From: a virus
IMG/VR virus record: IMGVR_UViG_3300036985_004905
Span: 1-46,413 of that record
Strand: one strand, 5' to 3'
DNA length: 46,413 nucleotides
The notes under the pieces were generated by a model, which was given only the letters and a program-made list of their open reading frames with translations, ran no database searches and was not told the origin of the DNA. A program made the position numbers and the translations under genes. Of the stretch, positions 7,692 through 15,529 are shown piece by piece. Each line of letters begins with the position of its first letter. Within the stretch, counting starts at the first letter, position 1.

Positions 7692-9132
7692 ATTCTTCCT
7701 CCGCGTCAAAAGGTAGATTCGAACCTTCGATAATACCTCCGTTTGGAGACATTCTCATTTCATTTCTAGTTCTTAGTTCTACAAGTTTGGCATGAGATCC
7801 TATCATGTTCATGTTGATATAATTACCATCGATCAAACCAGCTCCATGACGAGCTTTTAATGTTACCAACTTACGATTGCCTGCATTGGGTCCATCTTCT
7901 GCAAGCTCCTCAACAGACTTTAGTTTGAATATGGAGAAAGATGTGCATAACCAAATGAGTCTATCAGAACCGCTCACAGCGTCCGTAGACTCTTTAGTGA
8001 TACCATCTCTGTTCAACTGAACGAAAGACAAGCATGGAAAATCATACTTGACAGCTAGATTATGAAGGTCGGTTATCTGAAAACCAAGAGCTTGATATTC
8101 TTGTACATTGTTTTTGATAGATGTTGAAGACATTAACTTTAGGTAGTCACAAATAACCAAACAGTCTTTTGTCTTGCCGTTATCATCTTGACCAACACTT
8201 CTCAATATCCATCTCTTGATGATGTTCAAAAGTGCATCAAACGGCATCCCTGCAACACTCGCATAAGTGTATGGAATACTTTTGATTTCTTCTTTAGCTT
8301 TTTTCACACGAATAAGCTTTTCATCATCTTCTGAGAATTTTCCCGTTGATATTTCACCTATGTCAACTCCGCTGATATTAGATAAAATTCTATTGAGATG
8401 ATCCTCTTTGGACATTTCTGTGTCTAGCATCAACACAGGGATGCCTTTGCGAGCGTTGTGTAATGCTACATTGTCACCAAATACAGACTTACCGACTCCG
8501 GGACGAGCGGAGACTAAGTCAACGCATTTTCTACGCAGACCTCCTCCAACAACAGAGTCGAATCTCGGAAAACCGCTGGTCAATCCGATTTGGTCGCATT
8601 TATTCTCTATGAGAAAATCAAGGTATTCATCAATGTCGTCTCCGAGCATCTCGGGTTTTTTACCAGAGTCATCGCCTCGTAGAAAATCCATCAACGGCAT
8701 TTCTACAAGACTAATGATTTCATCTATAGTCTCATCACCATTGATAGATGATATATCTTTATCTATCTTGTTGGCTATAAGTCTAGCCTTACGGGCAAAT
8801 TCAAACTTCTTAACCTGAGCAGCAAAGATCAATACATTGGTTTGCTTGACTGGATAATCCATCAAGTCTCTGATGTATTCTAGCTCTTGTTTTGTTTGTA
8901 TTGCTTCTGATAGATTGAGTTGCTCTGCCGCCGACAGGATCGACGGGATATCGATGACATTGCTTTTTTCAAGGACTTTTTCTATACACTTGTAAATAAC
9001 CTGATTGCTGCGATGAGCAAAGCTATTGTGTGTAATGAAATCGTTTATCTCGACGTATGAGTCTAGACCGTAAGCAAAAAGCCCTGCTAATACAGCACGT
9101 TCTGCTCCAATATCAGAAAGTTGTGAATCCAT
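7681..9132 (-). CDS. Replicative DNA helicase (DnaB-type)
   Basis: 483 aa, hexameric 5'-3' fork helicase. The N-terminal DnaB domain (about residues 5-110) begins with the usual AERAVLAGLF. The RecA-like C-terminal domain has GFPRFDSVVGGGLRR, Walker A SARPGVGKS at 208-216, DTEM at 237-240 and a Walker B-type segment LVICDYLKLM around 325-334. The length matches phage gp41/DnaB proteins. ATG 9132 is preceded by GGGAAG. It is adjacent to a small zinc-ribbon protein upstream and GMP reductase downstream, within the replication operon. Confidence 0.92.
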   Translation of the reverse strand: MDSQLSDIGAERAVLAGLFAYGLDSYVEINDFITHNSFAHRSNQVIYKCIEKVLEKSNVIDIPSILSAAEQLNLSEAIQTKQELEYIRDLMDYPVKQTNVLIFAAQVKKFEFARKARLIANKIDKDISSINGDETIDEIISLVEMPLMDFLRGDDSGKKPEMLGDDIDEYLDFLIENKCDQIGLTSGFPRFDSVVGGGLRRKCVDLVSARPGVGKSVFGDNVALHNARKGIPVLMLDTEMSKEDHLNRILSNISGVDIGEISTGKFSEDDEKLIRVKKAKEEIKSIPYTYASVAGMPFDALLNIIKRWILRSVGQDDNGKTKDCLVICDYLKLMSSTSIKNNVQEYQALGFQITDLHNLAVKYDFPCLSFVQLNRDGITKESTDAVSGSDRLIWLCTSFSIFKLKSVEELAEDGPNAGNRKLVTLKARHGAGLIDGNYINMNMIGSHAKLVELRTRNEMRMSPNGGIIEGSNLPFDAEEEYED

Positions 9133-9133
9133 T

Positions 9134-9547
9134 TTACTTCCCAGTGCATCTATTACATCGAATGAATTCTCCGTAAACTAGGTTTGAATTTAATTCAATT
9201 GACCTTCCGCAAACGTGGCAATCAACAGATTGCTTCTTTGTTCTTTCACGGTTTCGAATGGCTTTGCCCATACGCTCAAACTTCTCTGCATCAAAATTTG
9301 GATCACGATCTTCACCAATGTCGCTCCACTGATTGTTCTTTGCTTTCACCTGAGTTTTCCTCTTATCTGAATAATTTTCACCACGAACAACGGTAAAATC
9401 CTCGTTGACTTGTACACGAGGCTTACTAGAAGAAACCACTTCTTCTTTATTAATAATAGGTATTGATTTAGACAACTCGTTTATAAGTTTAGCTTTTTGG
9501 TCATCTGTCAAAGAGTCTAAAAACGCTTGCATAACTTCACTACTCAT
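9134..9547 (-). CDS. Small protein with C-terminal zinc ribbon, unknown function
   Basis: 137 aa. The N-terminal third is helical (VMQAFLDSLTDDQKAKLINELSK) and the middle is basic and disordered. The last 30 residues contain two CxxC pairs (CHVCG and CNRC), a probable zinc ribbon. It sits one base from the helicase start and overlaps the next gene upstream by four bases. A helicase-loading or ssDNA-binding accessory role would fit the position but nothing in the sequence proves it. Confidence 0.65.
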   Translation of the reverse strand: MSSEVMQAFLDSLTDDQKAKLINELSKSIPIINKEEVVSSSKPRVQVNEDFTVVRGENYSDKRKTQVKAKNNQWSDIGEDRDPNFDAEKFERMGKAIRNRERTKKQSVDCHVCGRSIELNSNLVYGEFIRCNRCTGK

Positions 9548-10008
9548 CTTTTCTTTCCTTTTTCGATTAAGATATCTGCCTTGCGACGAATGTTATATTC
9601 TCTGTTTTTCACATTTTCAAGACGACCTTCTGCTGTCATTTTCCATTCATGTATTTTAAAAGCAACTTCATTATCCCTAAGAATAGTAGCCACCTTCGTT
9701 TCATGCTTTGCGTACTGTTCCCATACGCCATTTTTCAAATCTTCTGCGATGATACTTTGAAGATTGTAATCACACCATTTTATTACATTCTCACAATTAG
9801 CTCGCTCATGAGAAATATGATCAGCATATTGATACAATAAATATGCATAATTAAAACATTCATCTTGAATGAGTTTCTGCATTTGTTCAAGGGTGAACGT
9901 TTCTGCAATAGCGAACTCTGCATTAAACGGTGTTGGGGTAATGTTTTTTGCGTTTACGTACGCATCTATGCCATCTAAAAAATTTCTTAATCTATCTGCT
10001 GCGTTCAA
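9544..10008 (-). CDS. Helical protein, possible UvsY-like recombination mediator
   Basis: 154 aa, almost entirely predicted helix. It starts at TTG 10008, with GGAG about 9 nt upstream. The C-terminal part, with AEGRLENVKNREYNIRRKAD, resembles the arrangement at the end of T4 UvsY (helix, then a basic R-x-Y-x-I-K-type segment). The gene also lies two genes from UvsX, as expected for the mediator that loads UvsX on SSB-coated DNA. The similarity is slight and I could not test it; treat as a hypothesis. It overlaps the nuclease gene upstream by 17 nt. Confidence 0.4.
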   Translation of the reverse strand: MNAADRLRNFLDGIDAYVNAKNITPTPFNAEFAIAETFTLEQMQKLIQDECFNYAYLLYQYADHISHERANCENVIKWCDYNLQSIIAEDLKNGVWEQYAKHETKVATILRDNEVAFKIHEWKMTAEGRLENVKNREYNIRRKADILIEKGKKR

Positions 10009-10408
10009 TTTTTTCTCTCCAATATTCTATATTATCGTCCCAGCGTAGCTCAATCAATTTGAATGAATTTATTTCACACCACTGTATCTTAGCGACATCT
10101 CTTGCTTTAGCTTGTAGATATTGCATTTTAGTTTTATGAAAAAACGGTACAAATTTAAAATGCTGCTCTCCATGAACCTCTACTCCAACTTTACCATTGG
10201 GTATAAAGAAGTCAAGGTATAAAACGGATTTTTTTGAAGGATCTGTAGATCCCGGTAATTTAACCTCTTCATAAATATTGTAGCCAGAAAACATTTCATG
10301 AAGCAGGACTCTGGCCATTTTATGGTAAACAGAACATCGATCTCTTGGTTTGGAGCATTTTTTAAGATCTAGAATATATTCTCTTTCGTTCAACCCAAAA
10401 ACTTTCAT
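9992..10408 (-). CDS. Small PD-(D/E)XK endonuclease (Vsr/DUF559-like)
   Basis: 138 aa. The core YLDFFIPNGKVGVEVHGEQH around residues 64-83 has the D-x(n)-E-x-H/K pattern of very-short-patch-repair/DUF559-type nucleases, in which a beta-hairpin carries the acidic metal ligands. Following helices end in a basic WREKIERSR tail. It overlaps UvsX by the ATGA signature, so both are probably made together. A role in resolving or nicking recombination intermediates is inferred; a homing-type nuclease is the alternative. Confidence 0.6.
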   Translation of the reverse strand: MKVFGLNEREYILDLKKCSKPRDRCSVYHKMARVLLHEMFSGYNIYEEVKLPGSTDPSKKSVLYLDFFIPNGKVGVEVHGEQHFKFVPFFHKTKMQYLQAKARDVAKIQWCEINSFKLIELRWDDNIEYWREKIERSR

Positions 10409-11523
10409 AGCAATACTTCTCTGATGCTTTCATTTAGATAGTTTAATAAAGTTTCATTCTCATTCAAGAATGTTACAACATTTTCTATCCCTTGAAACTT
10501 AAAGGCTTTGATTACTTCTTCTTCTTTGGTTGAATCAATACCGTTTGCTGTTAGCCAAGTCTTTATGATTGGATCTTCTGCCTTTTCTACAAACTTATTG
10601 ATAGTGTACCAAGATCCCTTTAGGCTTATTATAGCGAACTCTGTGGCGATCTGAGCTATCTCTTGAGATTCGTCGATTCCGATTCCATACCTAATCCAAC
10701 TTTGAGCTGTGCTCATTGGACGACCACCAGCGGCGGAAGTCTTGATCTGCCAATTCGCCACTTGACCCACATGGTTTCCGGATTCCTTTGGAACTTCCCA
10801 CTTTCCTCTGTGAGTAATAACCATATTTGTACCGGCCTGAAACTGAATCATATTCCCACAGTCAGCCATTTTGGCTGGAGCATATTTAGAACCTCCAGTG
10901 TTAGCAATATTATGAGTAACAAATATAGCTATAGCTTTCATTCTTGCCATGTCGCCACTGATTCTTTTGAAGAACATTGACAGCAATCTAGGCAAAGCGT
11001 TACGTACACCGCTTCTGATGTCTCCATCAATCTCATCCTGAGGAACCATGTTTGATGTTGAGTCTACAATCACAACTAAGTTTTCTTCTTCTTTGATCAG
11101 TTGTTCTAAAATATTAAGATAGGTTTCAGCAGAGATAACAGGCTTGTCATCTGTAGCTTGAACTATCTGAATTTCTTCAATGTTCAAACCCTTGATGCCG
11201 TGAAAGTTTTCCTTTGTTAATCTACCTTCCGTATTTAAATAATAGATCCTTTTGCCTTCAGCTTGAGCCTTCGCTGCAAAATAAAGAGCGGTTGTTGTCT
11301 TGCCTGTCTTCGGATCTCCTGTCATTACAACGCACTGACCTTCACGGATTCCGCCACCCAGAGCGATGTCCAACGCTGGACCGATACTTATGGTTTTGTA
11401 CGATTCTAATTTCTGTAGAACCTCGGTGCCAGATTGAATGATCTTTCCATACTTCTTGATTAGTGTTGCCACCATCTGATCCGAATCACTATCAGTTATC
11501 AACGTCTTCGACTTTTTCGCCAT
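10405..11523 (-). CDS. uvsX: UvsX/RecA-like recombinase
   Basis: 372 aa ATP-dependent strand-exchange protein for recombination-dependent replication and repair. Walker A GDPKTGKTT is at 69-77 and a Walker B strand VVIVDSTSNMVP begins near 150. A conserved recombinase segment reads SGVRNALPRLLSMFFKRIS, followed by the VTHNIANTGG region. The length is close to T4 UvsX (391 aa) and it lacks the bacterial RecA C-terminal domain. It lies within a run of overlapping genes that includes two nucleases, and its start overlaps the preceding gene by 32 nt. Confidence 0.88.
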   Translation of the reverse strand: MAKKSKTLITDSDSDQMVATLIKKYGKIIQSGTEVLQKLESYKTISIGPALDIALGGGIREGQCVVMTGDPKTGKTTTALYFAAKAQAEGKRIYYLNTEGRLTKENFHGIKGLNIEEIQIVQATDDKPVISAETYLNILEQLIKEEENLVVIVDSTSNMVPQDEIDGDIRSGVRNALPRLLSMFFKRISGDMARMKAIAIFVTHNIANTGGSKYAPAKMADCGNMIQFQAGTNMVITHRGKWEVPKESGNHVGQVANWQIKTSAAGGRPMSTAQSWIRYGIGIDESQEIAQIATEFAIISLKGSWYTINKFVEKAEDPIIKTWLTANGIDSTKEEEVIKAFKFQGIENVVTFLNENETLLNYLNESIREVLL

Positions 11524-11962
11524 TCTCGATGTTCCTCAATCTATTTAGAATATTTTTACCACCGTAACTAGATTTTCTTACCTTAGCGTCATTTTTGACT
11601 TCTATTTCTTGCTTCGGTTTAGCTTCCTGTTCATCTAATGATAGCTGATATTTGCGAATTACCCCATTGACTTTCGGATGATTTAAAGAAAATATGCCAT
11701 AAAACTCAGATGAGTTGATAGCTTTGACAACAGCTTCTTCTGAGAATAACTTGATTAAATTATTCGCAGCGTAAAGCTGTTTTCTAAAGGTCCAATCCCA
11801 AGGTTTTTTATTCCAGAATTTATAAGGCAACGATCCTTCGTTTTTATTTTCTGCATTTTTTCGACACATTATTTCAGCAACATAGGCTGCACAAGTACAG
11901 TGATCACCTGTAGACTCGTGCTTATACTTGCTCTTGTCTGTTCTTTTTCTTTTTTCTATCAT
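11492..11962 (-). CDS. Conserved phage-type protein of unknown function
   Basis: 156 aa. The central part contains HCTCAAYVAEIMCRK, then LPYKFWNKKPWDWTFRKQ, a Trp- and Cys-containing motif that I believe recurs in large-phage proteins next to recombination genes. The C-terminus is charged and overlaps the UvsX start. No catalytic motif is recognised. The position suggests DNA metabolism. Confidence 0.55.
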   Translation of the reverse strand: MIEKRKRTDKSKYKHESTGDHCTCAAYVAEIMCRKNAENKNEGSLPYKFWNKKPWDWTFRKQLYAANNLIKLFSEEAVVKAINSSEFYGIFSLNHPKVNGVIRKYQLSLDEQEAKPKQEIEVKNDAKVRKSSYGGKNILNRLRNIENGEKVEDVDN

Positions 11963-12368
11963 CGTAAATCAATGCCTCCTCAAAACATTCTGATAGATCA
12001 TCTTCGTACTCTTTGTCTAGGAGAAGCTCTGGGACTACCCACATTTGCTTATGGACATACCCATCGTCTTTCAGTAGACCCACAGTATAGAAATCTCTTG
12101 TTGGTCTTCCTATGGACCCCCACGCTGATCTAACCAAGTAGACAGCATCTGGAGTTCCAATGTCTATTATGCATTTCGTGGACCTGAATTGCAAGTGTAG
12201 ATCTTTTATGAAGACTTCTTTTTTTTCACAATGTTCTTTTACCAGAAACCAATGATCGTAATCTGAAAAGAAAAAATGCTCACCATCAGATGTCATGACT
12301 TTAATGAAAAGCTTATTGACATTCTTCTTGTCTGAAGAATAAAACTTTGCCCATTTTTCATCGTCCAT
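11922..12368 (-). CDS. Hypothetical protein
   Basis: 148 aa, mixed alpha/beta, beginning MDDEKWAKFYSSDKK and ending in a very basic KKKKNRQEQ tail. It contains aromatic strands (HFFFSDYDHWFLVKEH) and no recognisable motif. It overlaps both neighbours (11 nt upstream, 41 nt downstream) in the UvsX-PhoH gene run. Confidence 0.5.
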   Translation of the reverse strand: MDDEKWAKFYSSDKKNVNKLFIKVMTSDGEHFFFSDYDHWFLVKEHCEKKEVFIKDLHLQFRSTKCIIDIGTPDAVYLVRSAWGSIGRPTRDFYTVGLLKDDGYVHKQMWVVPELLLDKEYEDDLSECFEEALIYDDRKKKKNRQEQV

Positions 12369-12672
12369 TTTGTTCCCTAATTTTTGCTACACAAGGATTT
12401 CTTGAAGTTTTCTTTGCTGACTGAGATCTTTTTGAATCAGATAATTCTGATGCATTTGAGGTCATCACTGTTGCACCCTTGCCATTCCTTGCAAACTGCT
12501 GATAAAGTAATGTTTCAGCCTTTGTGGTTTCACTGGTCACTATGGTTTTTAAATATCCTTCTATTGTAGACTTCGCTCTGTCTAGATCTTTAGACAAAGA
12601 ATCAATAGACATTTCCAAATTATTGTCAACATAGAACTTTTCTACTTTGCCCAACGGTCCTTTTTTAGTCAT
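12358..12672 (-). CDS. Small protein with HTH-like N-terminus
   Basis: 104 aa. Residues 1-45 (MTKKGPLGKVEKFYV...SIDSLSKDLDRAKSTIEGYL) read like a helix-turn-helix in which a DLDRAKSTIEGYL helix would be the recognition helix. The remainder is Ser/Lys-rich and probably flexible. A DNA-binding or transcription-modifying role is inferred from this pattern only. ATG 12672 is preceded by AGAGGA. Confidence 0.5.
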   Translation of the reverse strand: MTKKGPLGKVEKFYVDNNLEMSIDSLSKDLDRAKSTIEGYLKTIVTSETTKAETLLYQQFARNGKGATVMTSNASELSDSKRSQSAKKTSRNPCVAKIREQNGR

Positions 12673-13006
12673 TTAAAAATCCTCTCTGAGCTTTTGTTAA
12701 ATAAATACTGTTGTTTGTTTTCAAATACGTGAGGTATAAATCAAAAGTATTTTTAGAAACCTTTTTCATCTGTGTGTCCAGTACCCGTTCTCTCCTGCCG
12801 TATGGTCCATAAGGATCGAAGAGTGTACCTTGATGAATTCTTATATAATAACTTTCTTTTACTTCTTCTCGATCTACGGCTTGTACAATTTTAGCATGAT
12901 GTGTAACTTTGTGTGATTCTTTTTTTTCTATGATATTTCCGGTTTTGCTGAACAACATCGTAGAAACATCTTCACTTGGAATCAAATGATTGTCTATGTA
13001 TTTCAA
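12665..13006 (-). CDS. Hypothetical protein, TTG start
   Basis: 113 aa. It starts at TTG 13006, chosen because a strong GGAGG lies 7 nt upstream and the stop of the FmdB-like gene overlaps it as TTGA. It contains QGTLFDPYGPYGRRERV and a helical C-terminus. Not recognised. It overlaps the next gene by 8 nt. Confidence 0.5.
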   Translation of the reverse strand: MKYIDNHLIPSEDVSTMLFSKTGNIIEKKESHKVTHHAKIVQAVDREEVKESYYIRIHQGTLFDPYGPYGRRERVLDTQMKKVSKNTFDLYLTYLKTNNSIYLTKAQRGFLND

Positions 13007-13377
13007 TGTTTTCCCTCCATTATGTATTTAGTTGTTTGTGATGATGACATTTTATTTATTTCTTTGGGAGTAGCAGATCCAAACTTTTCGTTTTTATACC
13101 AAGGCTCTGGTGCTTGAATCGTAGATTCTTTTTGCTTATGCTTTGCTTCACTGATTTTAGTTTTATTTTTCTTAGCGTTTTTATCCGCCAATTGACCTAT
13201 AGTATTTACGTTTTTAACAGAACCCTGAACGTTGTCAGCCTTAAAATCTCTGTATACATTTTTCGAGTTGCAGACTGAACATGAAACCTTTTTTGATTTG
13301 GCCTTATACTCTGCGACCCTACATTCAATTTCAATTGTTGCAGCACAATCTTCGCAACAAAAACTATATGTTGGCAT
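13003..13377 (-). CDS. FmdB-family zinc-ribbon protein
   Basis: 124 aa. The N-terminus MPTYSFCCEDC... followed by a second pair (CSVCNS) near residue 35 is the FmdB putative regulatory zinc ribbon, which typically begins MP-x-Y-x-F-x-C-x2-C. The C-terminal 70 residues are Lys/Gln-rich and probably disordered. Its position upstream of a small HTH-like gene may suggest regulation, but phage FmdB proteins have no established role that I know of. Confidence 0.7.
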   Translation of the reverse strand: MPTYSFCCEDCAATIEIECRVAEYKAKSKKVSCSVCNSKNVYRDFKADNVQGSVKNVNTIGQLADKNAKKNKTKISEAKHKQKESTIQAPEPWYKNEKFGSATPKEINKMSSSQTTKYIMEGKH

Positions 13378-13380
13378 AAA

Positions 13381-14106
13381 TTAATTCTCCAATGCTCTCA
13401 AAAATCTTCCTATGATTCCATTCCTTTGTATGTCTTCATATCCAAGTTTACATATTGCAATGCTTTCGATATTTTCAAGCTTGTTGATGCATCTCGCCAA
13501 GCCGCTTTTACCCTTTAAATCGTCCTGATTGATGTCTCCATTTATGAGAACCTTAGAATTTTTACCCATTCTTGATACGAACATCTTGATTTGATCTTCC
13601 GTACAATTCTGAGCTTCATCCAATATCATGTATGCATCATGAAATGTTGCTCCACGCATCACCTCCAGAGGTCTGTATTGAATTTGTTTTTCGTTGAGGT
13701 AATAACCATAGTAGGCTTGCCCTAGGAAAAACTTTAAATTCTCTTCCATCGGCAGGAGATACGGAGCTATTTTTTCACTCATTTCTCCGGGCAATGCCCC
13801 TATATCTTTTCCGCTACAAACAAGAGGTCTTGTTATGATGACCTGTTTAGCCAATCCTGAGTGCAAATGTTCGGCTGCTATTCCAGCGGCAATAAAGGAT
13901 TTCCCACAGCCAGCAGGTCCAGAACAAAAGATAATATCATTCTCTACGATAGCTCTGATGTAATCTCTTTGGTTTTCTGTTTTCGCTTCTAATGGCGTTA
14001 TCTTGGGAGTTGATTTAGAAGTTGATTTAGGAGTTGATTTAGGAGTTGATTTATAATTTACTTTCTTGCTGACGACGTTATCTGGTCTTCTTCTTCTTGT
14101 TGTCAT
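13381..14106 (-). CDS. phoH: PhoH-like ATPase
   Basis: 241 aa PhoH-domain ATPase, a common gene of large marine phages; cellular relatives are linked to RNA metabolism, but the phage role is unresolved. Walker A GPAGCGKSF is near residues 63-71, TRPLVCSGKDIGALPGE follows, and the Walker B/DEAQN motif lies near residue 163 (ILDEAQNCTEDQIKMFVSRMG), then GDINQDDL. Before the ATPase domain is a basic leader with a four-residue tandem repeat (KSTP-type units, residues 19-35), encoded by 12-bp DNA repeats. The gene follows the MazG-like gene by 11 nt. Confidence 0.9.
   Translation of the reverse strand: MTTRRRRPDNVVSKKVNYKSTPKSTPKSTSKSTPKITPLEAKTENQRDYIRAIVENDIIFCSGPAGCGKSFIAAGIAAEHLHSGLAKQVIITRPLVCSGKDIGALPGEMSEKIAPYLLPMEENLKFFLGQAYYGYYLNEKQIQYRPLEVMRGATFHDAYMILDEAQNCTEDQIKMFVSRMGKNSKVLINGDINQDDLKGKSGLARCINKLENIESIAICKLGYEDIQRNGIIGRFLRALEN
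14006..14053 (-). repeat. Four 12-bp tandem units inside phoH
   Basis: On the plus strand the unit is ggagttgattta. Four copies are in tandem; the second differs by one base. They encode the repeating K-S-T-P linker ahead of the ATPase domain, so copy number could change in steps of four residues without shifting the frame. Confidence 0.85.
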
Positions 14107-14117
14107 TTGATAGCCTT

Positions 14118-14459
14118 TTATGAAAGATTTAAAATTACTTGTAATTCCTCTTTTACGAAAATTCCATCTATCATCTTTCCTTTTCTATCTTTAATGTCGT
14201 TCCAAGCAACATCCAAGCAATGAGCGACAGAGAGATTGTTCCTTTCAGCTATGTTGATCAGTACGACCATCATATCTCCAATGTCGTCAGCAACGCTCTT
14301 TCCTTTACAAACGCTGTCAGAAAGCTCTCCAAGCTCTTGCAGTAACTTTAAGGTTTGATCCTTGTCTGTGCTTCCTTCTATAAGGTTACGGTCATAATGC
14401 CATTGTTTAATCTTTGAAATATAATCCGAAAGATTCTCATTGTCTTCTTTGATCATCAT
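14118..14459 (-). CDS. MazG-like nucleotide pyrophosphohydrolase
   Basis: 113 aa all-alpha NTP pyrophosphatase. The metal-binding pattern is present: LLQELGELSDSV, then DDIGDMMVVLINIAERN, then a helix with DIKDRKGKM and a typical C-terminal IDGIFVKE. Such enzymes hydrolyse (d)NTPs to monophosphates; phage versions have been proposed to alter nucleotide or (p)ppGpp pools. The start overlaps the NrdB stop as ATGA, tying expression to ribonucleotide reductase. Confidence 0.8.
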   Translation of the reverse strand: MMIKEDNENLSDYISKIKQWHYDRNLIEGSTDKDQTLKLLQELGELSDSVCKGKSVADDIGDMMVVLINIAERNNLSVAHCLDVAWNDIKDRKGKMIDGIFVKEELQVILNLS

Positions 14460-15529
14460 AGTCCTAAATCTCCAAAATCCATGCTGTCTATATCGTTTTT
14501 ACTTGCACCAATCTTATAAGATGTTATTTCGTGTTCTTGAGGTGCGACCTGAACACTTTCACTTTGCATCCAAGCTTGAGTCCATCCAGCCACTGGGTTT
14601 TTCCCAACGTTGTCGTAAGGTAGCCCAATAGCCTTTCTTCTTGACATACATAGCCAATCAATGTATTGATGTAAAACGGTTTCATTGAGACCGATGATAG
14701 ATCCATCTTTGAACAAGTAAGAGGCCCATTCTTTTTCTTCATTGGCTGCATTTTCAAACATTTTTGTGGCAGCTTCTCGGCATTCATATGCAGTTTGAAC
14801 AAAGCCTTCTGACTCTTCCGTGTGTAGAATCTTTAGAATTTGCTGCGTGTTCATCAAGTGCAGAGCTTCATCTCTCTTTATGAGTTTGATGATATCAGCA
14901 TTTCCAGCCATCTTTTTGTTTTCAGCAAAAGCAAAACTACAAACAAAACTGACATAGAAACGAATAGCCTCCAAAATATTTATGCTGATGATAGTCATGT
15001 AGATTTGTTTTTTGATATCAGATTTTTTATCTGTACAACACGCCATACCCATCAGATTATTATAGTCTGTGATCGCAGTATTTGCACGTTTAATAATCTC
15101 TTTATCTTCGTAAATTCCTTCAAAAACTTCTGAAGGATCAGAGTACACATTCTGAATGATATAGCTATAGCTTTGAGAGTGAATTTTCTCAAAAAATTGC
15201 CAAGTCATCAGACATGCTTCTAGCTCAGTGTTGGTGACAAACTCAAGAAGAGTTGGAACTCCACGACAGATCACACTGTCGAGCATCGTTTGATATTTAA
15301 GGTTGGATGTGAAAATGAATTTTTCATTGTCACTCATCTGCTTAAAATCTCCCCTGTCTCTCTTTAGTTCAATTTCTTCTGGTCTCCAGAAGTTCATCAT
15401 TTGCTTGCTGTCAAGCTCTTTGAAGATAGGGTATTTGATTATGTCGTATCTTTGTACGCCAAGATCTTTTCCAAGAAACAATGGCTGACTCATTGGGTCA
15501 ACGTTTTTGAGATTAAAAATTGTTTTCAT
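14456..15529 (-). CDS. nrdB: Ribonucleotide reductase class Ia, beta subunit
   Basis: 357 aa. It holds the diiron-tyrosyl radical used by NrdA. ATG 15529 is chosen over ATG 15538 because GGAG then has usable spacing (about 10 nt) and the NrdA stop overlaps as ATGA. Expected ligands are visible: Asp near 83, the E-x2-H of FFEKIHSQSY (about 114-117), the radical Tyr four residues after that His, and the EAIRF and RDEALHL motifs. The intact Tyr indicates a conventional class Ia radical subunit rather than a Mn/Fe or Tyr-less variant. Confidence 0.93.
   Translation of the reverse strand: MKTIFNLKNVDPMSQPLFLGKDLGVQRYDIIKYPIFKELDSKQMMNFWRPEEIELKRDRGDFKQMSDNEKFIFTSNLKYQTMLDSVICRGVPTLLEFVTNTELEACLMTWQFFEKIHSQSYSYIIQNVYSDPSEVFEGIYEDKEIIKRANTAITDYNNLMGMACCTDKKSDIKKQIYMTIISINILEAIRFYVSFVCSFAFAENKKMAGNADIIKLIKRDEALHLMNTQQILKILHTEESEGFVQTAYECREAATKMFENAANEEKEWASYLFKDGSIIGLNETVLHQYIDWLCMSRRKAIGLPYDNVGKNPVAGWTQAWMQSESVQVAPQEHEITSYKIGASKNDIDSMDFGDLGL

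Noticed and set aside
8408-8818. 136-aa open frame on the plus strand
   Set aside because: A shadow of the DnaB-type helicase gene, low in regular secondary structure and without a ribosome site.
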